Assembly: GCF_014764705.1 (NCBI RefSeq)
Contig: NZ_JACXXG010000002.1
Span: 186,001-250,000 of the forward strand
Direction of reading: 5' to 3'
DNA from: Stutzerimonas kunmingensis
GTDB taxonomy: Bacteria; Pseudomonadota; Gammaproteobacteria; Pseudomonadales; Pseudomonadaceae
DNA: 64,000 nt
The notes beneath the pieces were generated by a model. The model did no database searches. It was given only the letters and a program-made list of their open reading frames with translations, and was not told the DNA's origin. Positions 48,553 through 61,735 of the stretch are shown here, piece after piece. Numbering within the stretch: the first letter of the stretch is position 1; the number at the start of each line of letters is the position of its first letter. The position numbers and the translations under genes were made by a program.

Positions 48553-48650
48553 GGTCGGCGTTCCTGTGGATGAGCGATCAAGCTGCCCGAGGATGTTCGC
48601 GCTGAACAGAGTGGCGGCACGAGCAGCCGCGGCTTTGGCGGCTTTCGCGC

Positions 48651-48676
48651 AAAAAAATCCCGGGCGGACCCGGGAT
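48651..48676 (-). terminator. Intrinsic terminator of elbB
   Basis: On the minus strand, ATCCCGGG-TCCG-CCCGGGAT is a perfect 8-bp stem followed by a run of seven Ts. Confidence 0.88.
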
Positions 48677-48694
48677 CATTCGGCGGCGTTCGGA

Positions 48695-49360
48695 TCAGTC
48701 TTCGGTGGTCATTTCCAGTACCCGGTCGACCAGCTTGTAGATGCCCGAAGCGGCTTCGCTGATGGACTGCGCCAGCATGTACGCCGGTGTGGTGACCAGT
48801 CGATGCTGCTTGTCGACGACGATGTCGCTGACTTCGCACGCCTGATGCTCGGCGCCCATCTGCGCGACCGCCTTGGCGGCCTCGGCCTCGTCACTGCCAA
48901 GGGTACAGACCACGCCGGCGCCGAAGATCTGCGCGGCCATGGTCGGCGCGATGCACATCATCCCGACCGGCTTGCGTGCCTCGGCAAAGGCCTGCGCGAG
49001 CGCCACTACATCCGGCAGTGCCTTGCTGCTGGCGCCTTCGGTAGCGAAATTGGAGAGGTTCTTCGCGGCGCCGAAACCGCCAGGGATGATCAGTGCGTCG
49101 AAATCCTCGGCGCGCGCCTCGCGCAGATCCTTGATCTCGCCGCGGGCCAGGCGAGCGGACTCGGTCAGCACGTTGCGCGACTCTGGCATCTCGTCGCCGG
49201 TCAGGTGATTGATCACGTGCATCTGCGGGATGTTCGGTGCGAAGCACTGCACCTTGACGCCACGCTGGTCCAGGCGCAGCAGGGTGATGACGCTTTCGTA
49301 GATCTCCGAGCCGTCGTAGACGCCACAGCCGGAGAGGATCACGGCGACTTTCTTGTTCAT
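48695..49360 (-). CDS. elbB: Isoprenoid biosynthesis glyoxalase ElbB
   Basis: 221-aa DJ-1/PfpI-fold protein. The conserved Cys is in MMCIAPTMAA, with SGCGVYDGSEIYESV at the start and IIPGGFGAAKNLSNFA. E. coli ElbB shows glyoxalase-III-like activity. The start ATG at 49360 is followed by the family N-terminus; the ORF extension to 49489 is not coding. Ends at the strong terminator. Confidence 0.9.
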   Translation of the reverse strand: MNKKVAVILSGCGVYDGSEIYESVITLLRLDQRGVKVQCFAPNIPQMHVINHLTGDEMPESRNVLTESARLARGEIKDLREARAEDFDALIIPGGFGAAKNLSNFATEGASSKALPDVVALAQAFAEARKPVGMMCIAPTMAAQIFGAGVVCTLGSDEAEAAKAVAQMGAEHQACEVSDIVVDKQHRLVTTPAYMLAQSISEAASGIYKLVDRVLEMTTED

Positions 49361-50677
<1,317 letters not shown>

Positions 50678-50696
50678 GCCCTTTCGAGGCAAAGCG

Positions 50697-52904
50697 ATGA
50701 TCAACCAGGGACTCAGCGAAAAGGATCTGCAGGACGCCGTGGTCGGCGAGGTGCTGGAACAGACGTTGCCCGAGGTGGTGTCTGCGCCACTGGAAGTCGT
50801 CGAGGAGACGCCGGTCGCGCTGGTGACCAACCTGGACGACAGTGCGCTGTACATCCATCGCGAGCTTTCGCAGCTTCAGTTCAACGTCCGCGTGCTCGAG
50901 CAGGCGCTGGATGAGTCCTATCCGCTGCTGGAGCGGCTGAAGTTCCTGCTGATCTTCTCCAGCAACCTCGATGAGTTCTTCGAGATTCGCGTCGCCGGAC
51001 TGAAAAAGCGCGTCACCTTCGCCCGCGAACAGGCGGGCGCCGACGGCCTGCAGCCGCATCAGGCGCTGGCGCGCATATCCGAGCTGGTCCACGAACAGGT
51101 CGACCGCCAGTACGCGATCCTCAACGACGTGCTTCTGCCGGTGCTGGCCGAGCATCAGATCCGCTTCATTCGCCGCAGGCACTGGACGGCCAAACTCAAG
51201 ACCTGGGTGCGCCGCTATTTCCGCGACGAGATTGCGCCGATCGTCACGCCGATCGGTCTCGATCCGACCCATCCGTTCCCGCTGCTGGTGAACAAGAGCC
51301 TGAACTTCATCGTCGAGCTGGAAGGCGTCGATGCCTTCGGCCGCGATTCCGGTCTGGCGATCATCCCGGCGCCACGCCTGCTGCCGCGGGTGATCCGCGT
51401 GCCGGAGTCGGTCGGCGGCGCCGGCGACAACTTCGTCTTCCTCTCCTCGATGATCCATGCCCATGCCGACGACCTGTTCCACGGCATGCGGGTCAAGGGC
51501 TGCTACCAGTTCCGCCTCACCCGCAACGCCGACCTTTCGGTTGACACCGAGGACGTCGAGGACCTGGCACGCGCGCTGCGTGGCGAGCTGATCTCGCGCC
51601 GTTATGGCGATGCCGTGCGCCTGGAAGTGGCCGATACTTGCCCGCAGCACCTGGCCGATTTTCTGCTCAAGCAGTTCAGTCTGGGCGAGGGCGAAATGTA
51701 CCGGGTCAACGGCCCCGTCAACCTGACCCGCCTGTTCAGCATCACCGGGCTGGACAGCCACCCGGAGCTGCAATACAGCCCCTTCACACCATCAATTCCG
51801 AAGTTGCTGCAGAACAGCGACAAGATATTCAGTGTGATCAACAAGCAGGACATCCTGCTGCTGCACCCGTTCGAGTCCTTCACGCCGGTGGTCGATCTGC
51901 TGCGTGAAGCTGCGAAGGACCCGTGCGTGCTGGCGATCAAGCAGACGCTGTATCGCTCGGGTGCCAATTCGGAGATCGTCGATGCGCTGGTCGATGCGGC
52001 GCGCAGCGGCAAGGAAGTTACCGCGGTGATCGAACTGCGCGCCCGCTTCGACGAGGAATCCAACCTGCAGCTCGCCAGCCGCCTGCAGCAGGCCGGCGCG
52101 GTGGTGATCTATGGCGTGGTTGGCTACAAGACCCACGCCAAGATGATGCTGATCCTGCGTCGCGAAAATGGCGAGCTGTGCCGTTACGCGCATCTGGGCA
52201 CCGGCAACTACCACGCGGCCAACGCCCGGCTGTATACCGACTACAGTCTGCTGACATCCGATGACGCGCTGTGTGAGGATGTCTCCAAGCTGTTCAGTCA
52301 GTTGATCGGCATGGGCAAGACCATGCGCATGAAGAAGCTGCTGCACGCGCCATTTACCCTCAAGAAGACGCTGCTCGACCTGATCGCGCAGGAAACCCAG
52401 CACGCGGCCGAGGGGCGGCCCGCGCATATCATTCTGAAGATCAATGCGCTGACCGATCCGAAGATGATCAAGGCGCTGTACAAGGCCAGCCAGACCGGCG
52501 TGCGCGTCGATCTCATCGTGCGTGGCATGTGCTGCCTGCGGCCGGGCATCGCCGGTGTCTCGCACAACATCCATGTGCGCTCGATCATCGGCCGGTTCCT
52601 TGAGCACAGTCGGGTGTTCTACTTCCAGAATGACGGTGACGAGAAGCTCTACCTGTCCAGTGCCGACTGGATGGAGCGCAACCTCGATCGTCGGGTGGAA
52701 ACCTGTTTCCCGGTGGAAGGCAAGAAACTGGTGATGCGGGTTAAGAAGGAGCTGGAAGGCTTCCTCAGCGACAACACCCAGAGCTGGATTCTGCAGCCTG
52801 ACGGCAGCTACCTGCGCAACAGCCCCACCGGTAATCAGAATGCGCGCAACATCCAGAGTACGTTGCTGGAGCGTCTCACCGGGCCGCAGGTCGGCGTGCG
52901 CTGA
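50697..52904 (+). CDS. ppk: Polyphosphate kinase 1
   Basis: 735-aa PPK1 that polymerises the gamma phosphate of ATP. The autophosphorylated His is in [14 protein letters not shown] (about residue 480); the ATP-site motif [20 protein letters not shown] and the phospholipase-D-like C-terminal half ([20 protein letters not shown]) are present. The N-terminal helical domain is longer than in E. coli, as in P. aeruginosa. GAGG precedes the ATG. It converges on ppx with a hairpin between. Confidence 0.95.
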   Translation: MINQGLSEKDLQDAVVGEVLEQTLPEVVSAPLEVVEETPVALVTNLDDSALYIHRELSQLQFNVRVLEQALDESYPLLERLKFLLIFSSNLDEFFEIRVAGLKKRVTFAREQAGADGLQPHQALARISELVHEQVDRQYAILNDVLLPVLAEHQIRFIRRRHWTAKLKTWVRRYFRDEIAPIVTPIGLDPTHPFPLLVNKSLNFIVELEGVDAFGRDSGLAIIPAPRLLPRVIRVPESVGGAGDNFVFLSSMIHAHADDLFHGMRVKGCYQFRLTRNADLSVDTEDVEDLARALRGELISRRYGDAVRLEVADTCPQHLADFLLKQFSLGEGEMYRVNGPVNLTRLFSITGLDSHPELQYSPFTPSIPKLLQNSDKIFSVINKQDILLLHPFESFTPVVDLLREAAKDPCVLAIKQTLYRSGANSEIVDALVDAARSGKEVTAVIELRARFDEESNLQLASRLQQAGAVVIYGVVGYKTHAKMMLILRRENGELCRYAHLGTGNYHAANARLYTDYSLLTSDDALCEDVSKLFSQLIGMGKTMRMKKLLHAPFTLKKTLLDLIAQETQHAAEGRPAHIILKINALTDPKMIKALYKASQTGVRVDLIVRGMCCLRPGIAGVSHNIHVRSIIGRFLEHSRVFYFQNDGDEKLYLSSADWMERNLDRRVETCFPVEGKKLVMRVKKELEGFLSDNTQSWILQPDGSYLRNSPTGNQNARNIQSTLLERLTGPQVGVR

Positions 52905-52997
52905 GTCAGGTGTTTCCCGCGGCGCGTTTTCAGGCATGTGGCTGGCGCGCGCCGCGTCGGCCTGGCTGAGGAGGCGAAGACTGGTTACCTGTATCAT

Positions 52998-53018
52998 CAA
53001 GGGCCCCTAGGGCCCTTG
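52998..53018. terminator. Bidirectional terminator between ppk and ppx
   Basis: CAAGGGCCC-CTA-GGGCCCTTG is a perfect 9-bp stem with a 3-nt loop between the convergent genes. No long T-run, so termination strength is uncertain. Confidence 0.65.
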
Positions 53019-53020
53019 TG

Positions 53021-54523
53021 TCATTTCATCCGCAGTTCGTAGCCCACGCGCGCGAGCCAGGCGGCTTCGGCCTCGAAGTCGGCCCTGGTCAGTGGGTTCG
53101 CGCCCAGCCAGCCGGTCGGGAAGATCAGTTCCAGGCCCCGTTCGGTCGCCTTTAGCTGCACCTCGGAGACGGCGTTGGCACCGCGGATGTGGTGGAACAG
53201 GATGGCGAAGCGCAGCAGGATGCACAGTCGCACCAGTGCATCGGCATCGACCCCGGTCTCGCCGAACTTGTCCTGAGGAATATTGCGTCGGTGGCCGCGC
53301 ACCAGCAGCGCCAGCATCAGCTGATCCTGACGGGAGAAGCCGGGCAGGTCGGAATGCTCGATCAGGTAAGCGCCATGCTTGTGGTAGTGGTAGTGCGCGA
53401 TATCCAGGCCCACTTCATGCACCCGCGCAGCCCAGGCGAGCAGCTCCCGGTGCCAGTCCTGATCGAGGCTCCACGCCTCGGCCACCTGGTCGAACGCCTC
53501 CAGCGCCTTGGCTTCGACTCGCGCGGCCTGTTCCATGTCGACGTGGTAGCGCTCCATCAGGAAGCTCAGCGAGCGGTCACGGATGTCCTCGTCATGGTGA
53601 CGGCCTAGCAGGTCGTAGAGCACCCCTTCGCGCAGGGCGCCTTCGGAGTGGGTCATGCTGCTGATCTCCAGCGCATCGAATATCGCCTCGAGAATCGCCA
53701 GGCCCGCAGGAAACACGCCGCGACGGTCCGGCTTGATGCCGTCGATGTCGATCTTCTCCACGTCGCCGAGCTTGAACAGCTTGCGTTTGAGCCATCCCAG
53801 CCCTTCGAGGTTGACCTCGCCGTTGCCGAAGCCGCCGCTCTTGATCGCCAGGCCTACGGCTCGGATGGTGCCGGACGCGCCGATGGATTCCTGCCAGCCG
53901 AGCCGGCGCAGACCATGCTCGATGCCCATCAGCTCCACCCGCGCGGCGGTGTAGGCCTGGGCGTAGCGTGCCGGGGTGATCTTGCCGTCACGGAAGAAAC
54001 GCTGGGTGTAGCTCACGCAGCCCATCTGTAGGCTTTCGCGCAGCTGCGATTCGAACCCTTCGCCGATGATGAACTCGGTGCTGCCGCCGCCGATGTCTGC
54101 CACCAGGCGGCGGCCGGAACTGCTCGGGATGGTGTGCGACACGCCGAGATAGATCAGGCGCGCTTCTTCGCGGCCGGAGATGACCTCGACCTGATGGTTG
54201 ACGATCTCTTCGGCGCGGCGGATGAAGGTGGCGCGATTGTGCGCTTCACGCAGTGCGTTGGTGCCGACGATGCGTACGGCGCCCTGCGGCAGATGATTGA
54301 CCAGCTGGGCGAAGCGACGCAGACAGTCCAGCCCACGCTGCATGGCGGCCTCGTCGAGTAGACGGTTTTCGTCGATCCCGGCGGCCAGCTGGACCTTCTC
54401 GCCGAGCCGTTCGAGGATGCGCATTTCGCCATTGCTGGTGCGCGCAAGCACCATGTGAAAGCTGTTCGAGCCCAGATCCAGGGCGGCGATCATGGGAAAG
54501 GTCTCAGCGGTGTTATGGCGCAT
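53021..54523 (-). CDS. ppx: Exopolyphosphatase (Ppx/GppA)
   Basis: 500 aa of the actin-like Ppx/GppA family, degrading polyphosphate or pppGpp. [33 protein letters not shown] and [11 protein letters not shown] are the nucleotide-binding motifs; the C-terminal HD-like part has [27 protein letters not shown] 54523 is used; a TTG at 54541 is also possible. It is opposite in direction to ppk, so the two are not co-transcribed, unlike in E. coli. Confidence 0.92.
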   Translation of the reverse strand: MRHNTAETFPMIAALDLGSNSFHMVLARTSNGEMRILERLGEKVQLAAGIDENRLLDEAAMQRGLDCLRRFAQLVNHLPQGAVRIVGTNALREAHNRATFIRRAEEIVNHQVEVISGREEARLIYLGVSHTIPSSSGRRLVADIGGGSTEFIIGEGFESQLRESLQMGCVSYTQRFFRDGKITPARYAQAYTAARVELMGIEHGLRRLGWQESIGASGTIRAVGLAIKSGGFGNGEVNLEGLGWLKRKLFKLGDVEKIDIDGIKPDRRGVFPAGLAILEAIFDALEISSMTHSEGALREGVLYDLLGRHHDEDIRDRSLSFLMERYHVDMEQAARVEAKALEAFDQVAEAWSLDQDWHRELLAWAARVHEVGLDIAHYHYHKHGAYLIEHSDLPGFSRQDQLMLALLVRGHRRNIPQDKFGETGVDADALVRLCILLRFAILFHHIRGANAVSEVQLKATERGLELIFPTGWLGANPLTRADFEAEAAWLARVGYELRMK

Positions 54524-54643
54524 TGGGCAGTCTCGATGCAAAACTCAGACATCCTGACATGATCGCCCCCATCCGCCAACGCAGTCGTTGACGCACGAAG
54601 GCGCCGCTCGCGGGCGATCGTCGCCGACCCGAGGGTCTGCAGC

Positions 54644-54672
54644 TTTCGATCCGCTCACAGTAGGGCTATGAT
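54644..54672 (+). promoter_or_regulatory. Candidate sigma70 promoter of trxA
   Basis: TTTCGA (54644-54649) and TATGAT (54667-54672) with a 17-bp spacer. The -10 is good, the -35 matches only three of six bases. It lies 35 bp before the trxA ATG. Confidence 0.35.
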
Positions 54673-54706
54673 GGCGACCTTTCCGTTCCGACCCTGGAGA
54701 AAATCC

Positions 54707-55033
54707 ATGAGCGAATACATCAACAATGTCAGCGACAGCAGTTTCGAGCAGGACGTCCTCCAGGCCGACGGTCCCGTACTGGTCGACTACTGGGCCGAGT
54801 GGTGTGGTCCGTGCAAGATGATCGCGCCGGTACTCGACGAGATCGCCAAGGACTACGAAGGTCGTCTGAAGGTTTGCAAGCTCAATATCGACGAGAACCA
54901 GGAAACCCCACCGAAGTACGGCGTGCGCGGTATCCCGACGCTGATGCTGTTCAAGAACGGCAACGTCGAGGCGACCAAGGTCGGTGCACTGTCCAAGTCG
55001 CAGCTGGCGGCGTTCCTCGACAGCAACATCTGA
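54707..55033 (+). CDS. trxA: Thioredoxin 1
   Basis: 108-aa thioredoxin with active site EW-C33-G-P-C36-K, cis-Pro in RGIPTLMLF, and Asp26-type buried residue in VLVDYWA. CTGGAG precedes the ATG at 54707; the ORF opens earlier without similarity. Followed by a terminator, then rho, the common trxA-rho order. Confidence 0.96.
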   Translation: MSEYINNVSDSSFEQDVLQADGPVLVDYWAEWCGPCKMIAPVLDEIAKDYEGRLKVCKLNIDENQETPPKYGVRGIPTLMLFKNGNVEATKVGALSKSQLAAFLDSNI

Positions 55034-55053
55034 CTTCGCCGAAGTTCCCCTCT

Positions 55054-55082
55054 AAAGCCCTCGCAGTCGCGGGGGCTTTTTT
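55054..55082 (+). terminator. Intrinsic terminator of trxA
   Basis: AAAGCCCTCGC and GCGGGGGCTTT form an 11-bp stem (one T-G pair, loop AGTC) with a T-run. Confidence 0.85.
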
Positions 55083-55264
55083 CATCGGCAGGGTGGACGC
55101 TTCGTCTGCACGGTGCTAAATTCGGCCTCGCGACGCATTCTTCCGTCGCCCTCTGCACGCCGTCGCCGACGCACTTCAGCCTCATAAAGCACAACGAACC
55201 TGTTCGTCTCTTGCTGCGCGGCTTCTCAAGCTAATCGCTTTCTACATCCTTCCTGACTCTCTCT

Positions 55265-56524
<1,260 letters not shown>

Positions 56525-56543
56525 GCAACTCGTCGTTGCCAAC

Positions 56544-56565
56544 AAGGCCGGGGAAACCCGGCCTT
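56544..56565 (+). terminator. Hairpin terminator after rho
   Basis: AAGGCCGGG-GAAA-CCCGGCCTT: a 9-bp stem with a GNRA-type tetraloop, 20 nt after the rho stop. The following TCGTCTG is only weakly T-rich. Confidence 0.7.
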
Positions 56566-56647
56566 CGTCTGTCTGCAGGTTTTGGAAAACCCGACGCGGG
56601 CGCTAAACTTTGCGCCTCGTCCCTGCCGGCCCCAGCGAGGCTCAAGC

Positions 56648-58114
56648 ATGCAGTATCGCGATCTGCGCGACTTTATCAGCGGCCTGGAAAAACGCGGTGA
56701 GCTCAAGCGCGTCACGGCTGCTGTCTCCCCGGTTCTGGAAATGACCGAAATCTGTGACCGCACCCTGCGCAAGCAGGGCCCGGCACTGCTCTTCGAGAAC
56801 CCGACGGGTTTCGACATGCCGGTGCTCGGCAATCTGTTCGGCACGCCGCAGCGGGTCGCCCTCGGTATGGGCGCCGAGGATGTCTCCGAACTGCGTGAGA
56901 TCGGCAAGCTGCTAGCGTTTCTCAAGGAGCCGGAGCCGCCGAAGGGGCTGAAGGACGCCTGGAGTAAGCTGCCGATCTACAAGAAGGTCATCAGCATGGC
57001 GCCCAAGGTGCTCAAGGACGCGCCCTGCCAGGAAGTGATCATCGAAGGTGATGACGTCGACCTGGCGACAATCCCCGTACAGCACTGCTGGCCGGGCGAC
57101 GCCGCGCCGCTGATCACCTGGGGTCTGACCATTACCAAGGGGCCGAACAAGGAGCGGCAGAACCTCGGCATCTACCGCCAGCAGGTAATCGGTCGCAACA
57201 AGGTGATCATGCGCTGGCTCAGTCATCGCGGCGGGGCGCTGGATTTCCGCGAATGGTGCGAGAAGTACCCGGATCGGCCGTACCCGGTCGCCGTGGCGCT
57301 GGGCGCGGATCCGGCGACGATTCTCGGCGCGGTGACGCCTGTGCCCGATACGCTGTCCGAATATGCCTTCGCCGGCCTGTTGCGCGGTTCGCGCACCGAG
57401 TTGGTCAAGGCGGTCGGCTCCGATCTGCAGGTGCCGGCGTACGCCGAGATCGTCCTCGAAGGGCATATCCATCCGGGCGAGATGGCCGATGAAGGACCGT
57501 ACGGCGACCACACCGGCTACTACAACGAGGTCGACCGCTTCCCGGTGTTCACCGTCGAGCGCATTACCCATCGCCGAAACCCGATCTATCACAGCACCTA
57601 TACCGGGCGTCCGCCGGATGAGCCGGCGATTCTCGGCGTGGCACTGAACGAGGTGTTCGTACCGATCCTGCAGAAGCAGTTCCCGGAAATCGTCGATTTC
57701 TACCTGCCGCCGGAAGGCTGTTCCTATCGCATGGCGGTGGTGACGATGAAGAAGCAGTATCCCGGCCACGCCAAGCGGGTCATGCTCGGCGTGTGGAGCT
57801 TCCTGCGTCAGTTCATGTACACCAAGTTTGTCATCGTCACCGACGACGACATCAACGCCCGCGACTGGAACGATGTGATCTGGGCCATCACCACACGCAT
57901 GGACCCCAAGCGCGACACGGTGATGATCGACAACACGCCGATCGACTACCTGGATTTCGCCTCGCCGATCTCCGGGCTGGGCTCGAAGATGGGCCTGGAT
58001 GCCACCCACAAATGGCCGGGCGAGACCAACCGCGAATGGGGGCGGGTCATCGTTCAGGACCCGGCGGTGAAGCAGCGGGTTGATGAACTCTGGTCGCAGC
58101 TGGGTATCGACTGA
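56648..58114 (+). CDS. ubiD: 4-hydroxy-3-polyprenylbenzoate decarboxylase
   Basis: 488-aa prenylated-FMN-dependent decarboxylase of ubiquinone synthesis. [22 protein letters not shown] is the usual start; the metal and active-site segments [23 protein letters not shown] and [21 protein letters not shown] are present. GCGAGG precedes the ATG at 56648. 74 bp separate it from a 2Fe-2S flavin-reductase gene. Confidence 0.95.
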   Translation: MQYRDLRDFISGLEKRGELKRVTAAVSPVLEMTEICDRTLRKQGPALLFENPTGFDMPVLGNLFGTPQRVALGMGAEDVSELREIGKLLAFLKEPEPPKGLKDAWSKLPIYKKVISMAPKVLKDAPCQEVIIEGDDVDLATIPVQHCWPGDAAPLITWGLTITKGPNKERQNLGIYRQQVIGRNKVIMRWLSHRGGALDFREWCEKYPDRPYPVAVALGADPATILGAVTPVPDTLSEYAFAGLLRGSRTELVKAVGSDLQVPAYAEIVLEGHIHPGEMADEGPYGDHTGYYNEVDRFPVFTVERITHRRNPIYHSTYTGRPPDEPAILGVALNEVFVPILQKQFPEIVDFYLPPEGCSYRMAVVTMKKQYPGHAKRVMLGVWSFLRQFMYTKFVIVTDDDINARDWNDVIWAITTRMDPKRDTVMIDNTPIDYLDFASPISGLGSKMGLDATHKWPGETNREWGRVIVQDPAVKQRVDELWSQLGID

Positions 58115-58188
58115 CATATCCGAAGAGGCGGGCCCGAGCCCGCCCGAAAGCCTTGGCGGGTCATCCCGTTCACTGATAAGACGTGCAC

Positions 58189-59160
58189 ATGAAAGTTACT
58201 TTGCAGCCATCCGGCGCCGTGCTCGACGTGCGGCCCGGCGAACGATTTCTCGATGCCGCCAGGCGTCTGGGCTACGAATGCCCGCAGAGCTGTCGCAACG
58301 GCAATTGCCACATCTGCGCCTCGCTGCTGGTCGAAGGACGTGTGCGGCAGGCCGGCGAGGTGCGCGATCACGGCGAGCTGCTGGCCTGCCTGGCCGAGCC
58401 ACTGGAAGACTGCGTGCTGCTCTGGGATGGCGTGCTGGCGCCCGGTGAATTGCCGGTACGCGAGCTGACCTGCCAGCTCAGTGGCTACGAAGAGGTCGGT
58501 GGCGATGTGGTGCGCTTGCGCCTACGCCTGCCGGCCGGTCGCCAGCCGCGCTATCACGCCGGTCAATATCTGTTGCTGCAACGGGAGGACGGTGAGTGGT
58601 CGGCGTTTTCCCTCGCCTCTGCTCCCGGCAGCGGCCGAGAGCTGGAGCTGCACGTGCTGGCGCGTGAGGAATCCGCGATCGAGCTGCTGGCATTCCTGCG
58701 GCGGCAGGGCTTTGCGCGGATCCAACTGCCATTCGGCGACACGCATCTGGCAGAACTGCCGGACGGTCCCTTGGTACTGGTTGCAGCGGGCACCGGCATG
58801 GCGCAGATGCACAGTCTGATCGAGTATTGCCGCGCAGCCGGGTTCTCGCATCCGGTGCATCTGTACTGGGGTGTTCGCCATCCCGAAGACTTCTATCAGC
58901 TGTCGCACTGGGGTGAATGGCAGGGCATGAGCAATCTGCATCTGCACCGTGTCGTCAGCGACGTCTGCGGCTGGGAAGGTCGCTGCGGCATGCTGCACGA
59001 AGCGATTCGCGAGGATTTCAACGATCTCAAACCGTTGCATATCTATGCCAGCGGCTCGCCGTCGATGGTCTATGGCACGCTGGATGCGTTGGTGGAGGCG
59101 GGGATGGACCCGCATCAGATGCGCGCTGACGTGTTTGCCTACGCGCCGCGGGAAAGCTGA
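58189..59160 (+). CDS. 2Fe-2S ferredoxin-FAD/NAD reductase (Fre-like, CDP-6-deoxy-delta-3,4-glucoseen reductase type)
   Basis: 323 aa. An N-terminal plant-type 2Fe-2S domain with C-x4-C-x2-C (SCRNGNCHIC) and a fourth Cys in ELLACLAEP, then an FAD-binding domain (YHAGQYLLLQ, FSLASAP) and an NAD domain (VLVAAGTGMAQMHSLIEY, YWGVRHPEDFY). It resembles E. coli Fre plus a ferredoxin head. Fre/UbiB adjacency to ubiD in enterics suggests it supplies reduced flavin to UbiX/UbiD maturation; that is inference. Two starts: ATG 58189 is used. Confidence 0.83.
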   Translation: MKVTLQPSGAVLDVRPGERFLDAARRLGYECPQSCRNGNCHICASLLVEGRVRQAGEVRDHGELLACLAEPLEDCVLLWDGVLAPGELPVRELTCQLSGYEEVGGDVVRLRLRLPAGRQPRYHAGQYLLLQREDGEWSAFSLASAPGSGRELELHVLAREESAIELLAFLRRQGFARIQLPFGDTHLAELPDGPLVLVAAGTGMAQMHSLIEYCRAAGFSHPVHLYWGVRHPEDFYQLSHWGEWQGMSNLHLHRVVSDVCGWEGRCGMLHEAIREDFNDLKPLHIYASGSPSMVYGTLDALVEAGMDPHQMRADVFAYAPRES

Positions 59161-59181
59161 TCGCTTTGCTGCGCCAGAATG

Positions 59182-59212
59182 AAAAACGCCGGGTCGAAAG
59201 CCCGGCGTTTTT
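59182..59212. terminator. Bidirectional intrinsic terminator
   Basis: AAAAACGCCGGG and CCCGGCGTTTTT form a 12-bp stem with a 7-nt loop between the reductase gene and the convergent SPOR-protein gene. A/T-runs give good terminators in both directions. Confidence 0.88.
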
Positions 59213-59215
59213 CGT

Positions 59216-59881
59216 TCAGCGCGTCTGCCGCTGTTGCAACAGCAGGTTCTTGTAGCCGCTGGCGGCCAGCGTCTTTTGTGCGGCATTCAGTTGCTCGCGG
59301 CTGCCGAAGGGTCCGACCAGCACGCGATACCAGGGCTCATCACGCACCTTGACGCTTTCCACGCGCACGTCCTGACCAAGCAGGATGATCTGCGCGCGTA
59401 CCCGATCAGCCTCCGCCTGCTGGCGGAACGAGCCGGCCTGCAGAAAGAACTGGGTAACTGGTGCCTTGGCCACTGTGGGCGGCGGCGGTGGTACCTGGCC
59501 ATTGAGTGCGGCCTGCGCGCGGGCTTCGTCGATCTTCGCTGCTTCCTCCGGCGTTACCGGCTTGGCCGGCGGTTCCGGCTGCTTGGCTTCCGGCGGCAGA
59601 ATCACTTCCGACTCCGGCAGGAGCGTATAGAAGTCGTACTTCGGCTTGGCCGCCTGCTCGCTGGCTGGCGTGCGCTTGGGCTGCTCCTTGATCGCGGTCT
59701 TGGGTGCGTCCTTGTTGCGCTTGACCTCCTCGCCACCCGGCTCGAGGATCATCAGAAACATGATGAAACCGCCGATGACCAGGCCACAGACCAGCCAGAT
59801 CCAGCCTGGTACGGCCTGTTTGGCGGGCGCCTGATAGCGGCTCGCGCCTCGTTTGGGCGCGGCTTTCTTCCTTGCAGCCAC
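59216..59881 (-). CDS. SPOR-domain (FtsN-like) cell-division protein
   Basis: 221 aa: short basic cytoplasmic start, one membrane segment (about 26-46, WIWLVCGLVIGGFIMFLMIL), a Pro/Lys-rich linker, and a C-terminal SPOR domain (about 140-215, FFLQAGSFRQQAEADRVRAQ to YRVLVGPFGSREQLN) that binds denuded peptidoglycan. GTG start directly follows the argS stop (adjacent, 0 bp), so it is co-translated with argS. Called FtsN-like by domain order only. Confidence 0.86.
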   Translation of the reverse strand: MAARKKAAPKRGASRYQAPAKQAVPGWIWLVCGLVIGGFIMFLMILEPGGEEVKRNKDAPKTAIKEQPKRTPASEQAAKPKYDFYTLLPESEVILPPEAKQPEPPAKPVTPEEAAKIDEARAQAALNGQVPPPPPTVAKAPVTQFFLQAGSFRQQAEADRVRAQIILLGQDVRVESVKVRDEPWYRVLVGPFGSREQLNAAQKTLAASGYKNLLLQQRQTR

Positions 59882-61621
59882 TTACATGCGCTCCAGAGTT
59901 TCCAGGCCGAGAAGTTCCAGGCCCTGCTTGAGGGTCTTGCCGGTCAGGGCAGCGAGGCGCAGTCGACTCTGCTTCTGCTCTGGCTGTTCGGCGCTGAGGA
60001 TCGGGCAGTGCTCGTAGAAACTGGAGAACAGCCCGGCCAGATCGTACAGGTAAGCGCACAGCAAGTGCGGTTCGCCTTTCTCACCGACGCTGTTCAGCAC
60101 TTCGCCGAACTGGGCGAGCTTGGCGGCGAGCGCCAGTTCCTGCTCAGCCTCGAGCTGAATCTGCCCGGCGATCTCATCGATGCCTTGACCCAGCTTGCGG
60201 AAAACGCTGGCCACGCGGGTGTAGGCATAGAGCAGGTAGGGCGCGGTGTTGCCTTCGAAGCTCAGCATCAGTTCGAAGTTGAAGCGATAGTCGCTGGTGC
60301 GGTGCTTGGACAGGTCGGCATATTTGACGGCGCTGATACCCACCGCGCGGGCGATCTGGCGCAGCTCGGCTTCATCGAGGTCCGGATTCTTGCCCTTGAC
60401 CAGGGCATAGGCGCGCTGCTCGGCTTCGTCGAGCAGATCGATCAGCTTTACCGTGCCGCCGTCGCGGGTCTTGAACGGGCGGCCGTCGGCGCCGTTCATG
60501 GTGCCGAAGCCCATGTGCTCAAGCTGCATGCCGGCATGGACGAAGCCGGCGCGACGCGCCACTTCGAAAGCCATCTGGAAATGCAGGGCCTGGCGCTGAT
60601 CGACGAAATACAGCGCGCGATCGGCATGCAGGACCTGGCTGCGGTAACGCATGGCCGCCAGGTCGGTGGTGGCGTAGAGGTAGCCGCCGCCGGCCTTCTG
60701 CACGATCACCGGGAGCGGATTGCCTTCGGCGTTCTTGAATTCGTCGAGGAAGACGCACTGCGCGCCGTTGTCCTCGGTGAGCAGACCTTTACTGCGCAGA
60801 GCTTCGACGATATCTGCAAGCTCGGCGTTGTAGGCGCTCTCACCCTTGACGTCGGCCGGGGTCAGCTTGACGTTGAGGCGGTCGTAGATCTTCTGGCAGT
60901 GCGACAGGGAAATATCGTTGAAGCGCGTCCACAGGCTCAGGCACTGTGCGTCCCCGGCTTGAAGCTTTACCACCAGTTCGCGGGCGCGGTCGGCGAACCC
61001 GGCGGACTCGTCGAAGCGCTGTTTCGCTGCGCGATAGAACTGCTCCAGGTCGGACAGCTCGCTTTCCGTCGCCGCCGGTTTCTCCTCGAGGTAAGCCAGC
61101 AGCATGCCGAACTGGGTGCCCCAGTCGCCGACGTGGTTCTGCCGGATCACCTCGTCGCCGAGGTACTCGAGCACACGACCGACGGCGTCACCAATAATGG
61201 TCGAGCGCAGGTGGCCAACATGCATCTCTTTCGCCAGGTTCGGCGATGACAGGTCGATCACCACGCGCTGAGGCGCCGACGCCTTGCGCACTGCCAGCTG
61301 TGGATCGGCCAGGGCCGCTTCGAGGCGCTCGGCCAGTGCGTCGCTGTTCTGGAAGAAGTTCAGAAAGCCTGGTCCGGCGATTTCCACCTTGCTGATCTGC
61401 GCATCCTGCGGCAGCGCGGCGATTAGCTTCTCGGCCAGGTCGCGCGGCTTCAGCCCGGCCGGTTTGGCCAGCATCATGGCGATGTTGCTGGCGAAATCGC
61501 CGTGGCTCTTGTCCCTGGTGTTTTCCACCTGAATCGCAGGGGTCAGCCCTTCAGGCAGGACGCCTTCAGCGGTCAGGCGGACGAGGGCTTGCTGGATCAG
61601 GTGGCGAATGCTGTCTTTCAT
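59882..61621 (-). CDS. argS: Arginyl-tRNA synthetase
   Basis: 579-aa class I synthetase. The HIGH equivalent is [18 protein letters not shown]; the KMSKS equivalent is degenerate, as usual for ArgRS. The N-terminal Add-1 domain and the C-terminal anticodon-binding helices ([19 protein letters not shown]...) are complete. Start at 61621 (MKDSIRHLI). Between priA and the SPOR gene. Confidence 0.95.
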   Translation of the reverse strand: MKDSIRHLIQQALVRLTAEGVLPEGLTPAIQVENTRDKSHGDFASNIAMMLAKPAGLKPRDLAEKLIAALPQDAQISKVEIAGPGFLNFFQNSDALAERLEAALADPQLAVRKASAPQRVVIDLSSPNLAKEMHVGHLRSTIIGDAVGRVLEYLGDEVIRQNHVGDWGTQFGMLLAYLEEKPAATESELSDLEQFYRAAKQRFDESAGFADRARELVVKLQAGDAQCLSLWTRFNDISLSHCQKIYDRLNVKLTPADVKGESAYNAELADIVEALRSKGLLTEDNGAQCVFLDEFKNAEGNPLPVIVQKAGGGYLYATTDLAAMRYRSQVLHADRALYFVDQRQALHFQMAFEVARRAGFVHAGMQLEHMGFGTMNGADGRPFKTRDGGTVKLIDLLDEAEQRAYALVKGKNPDLDEAELRQIARAVGISAVKYADLSKHRTSDYRFNFELMLSFEGNTAPYLLYAYTRVASVFRKLGQGIDEIAGQIQLEAEQELALAAKLAQFGEVLNSVGEKGEPHLLCAYLYDLAGLFSSFYEHCPILSAEQPEQKQSRLRLAALTGKTLKQGLELLGLETLERM

Positions 61622-61735
61622 GGTCGGCTCAGTCCGCAAGTGTGCGCGAAAACCCGGCATTATCGGGTCGCGATGGGTATCGCTTCAAGGTGCGTGGCGC
61701 GCAGGGCGGCAAAAGTCCGGGTTTCGATCAGGCGA

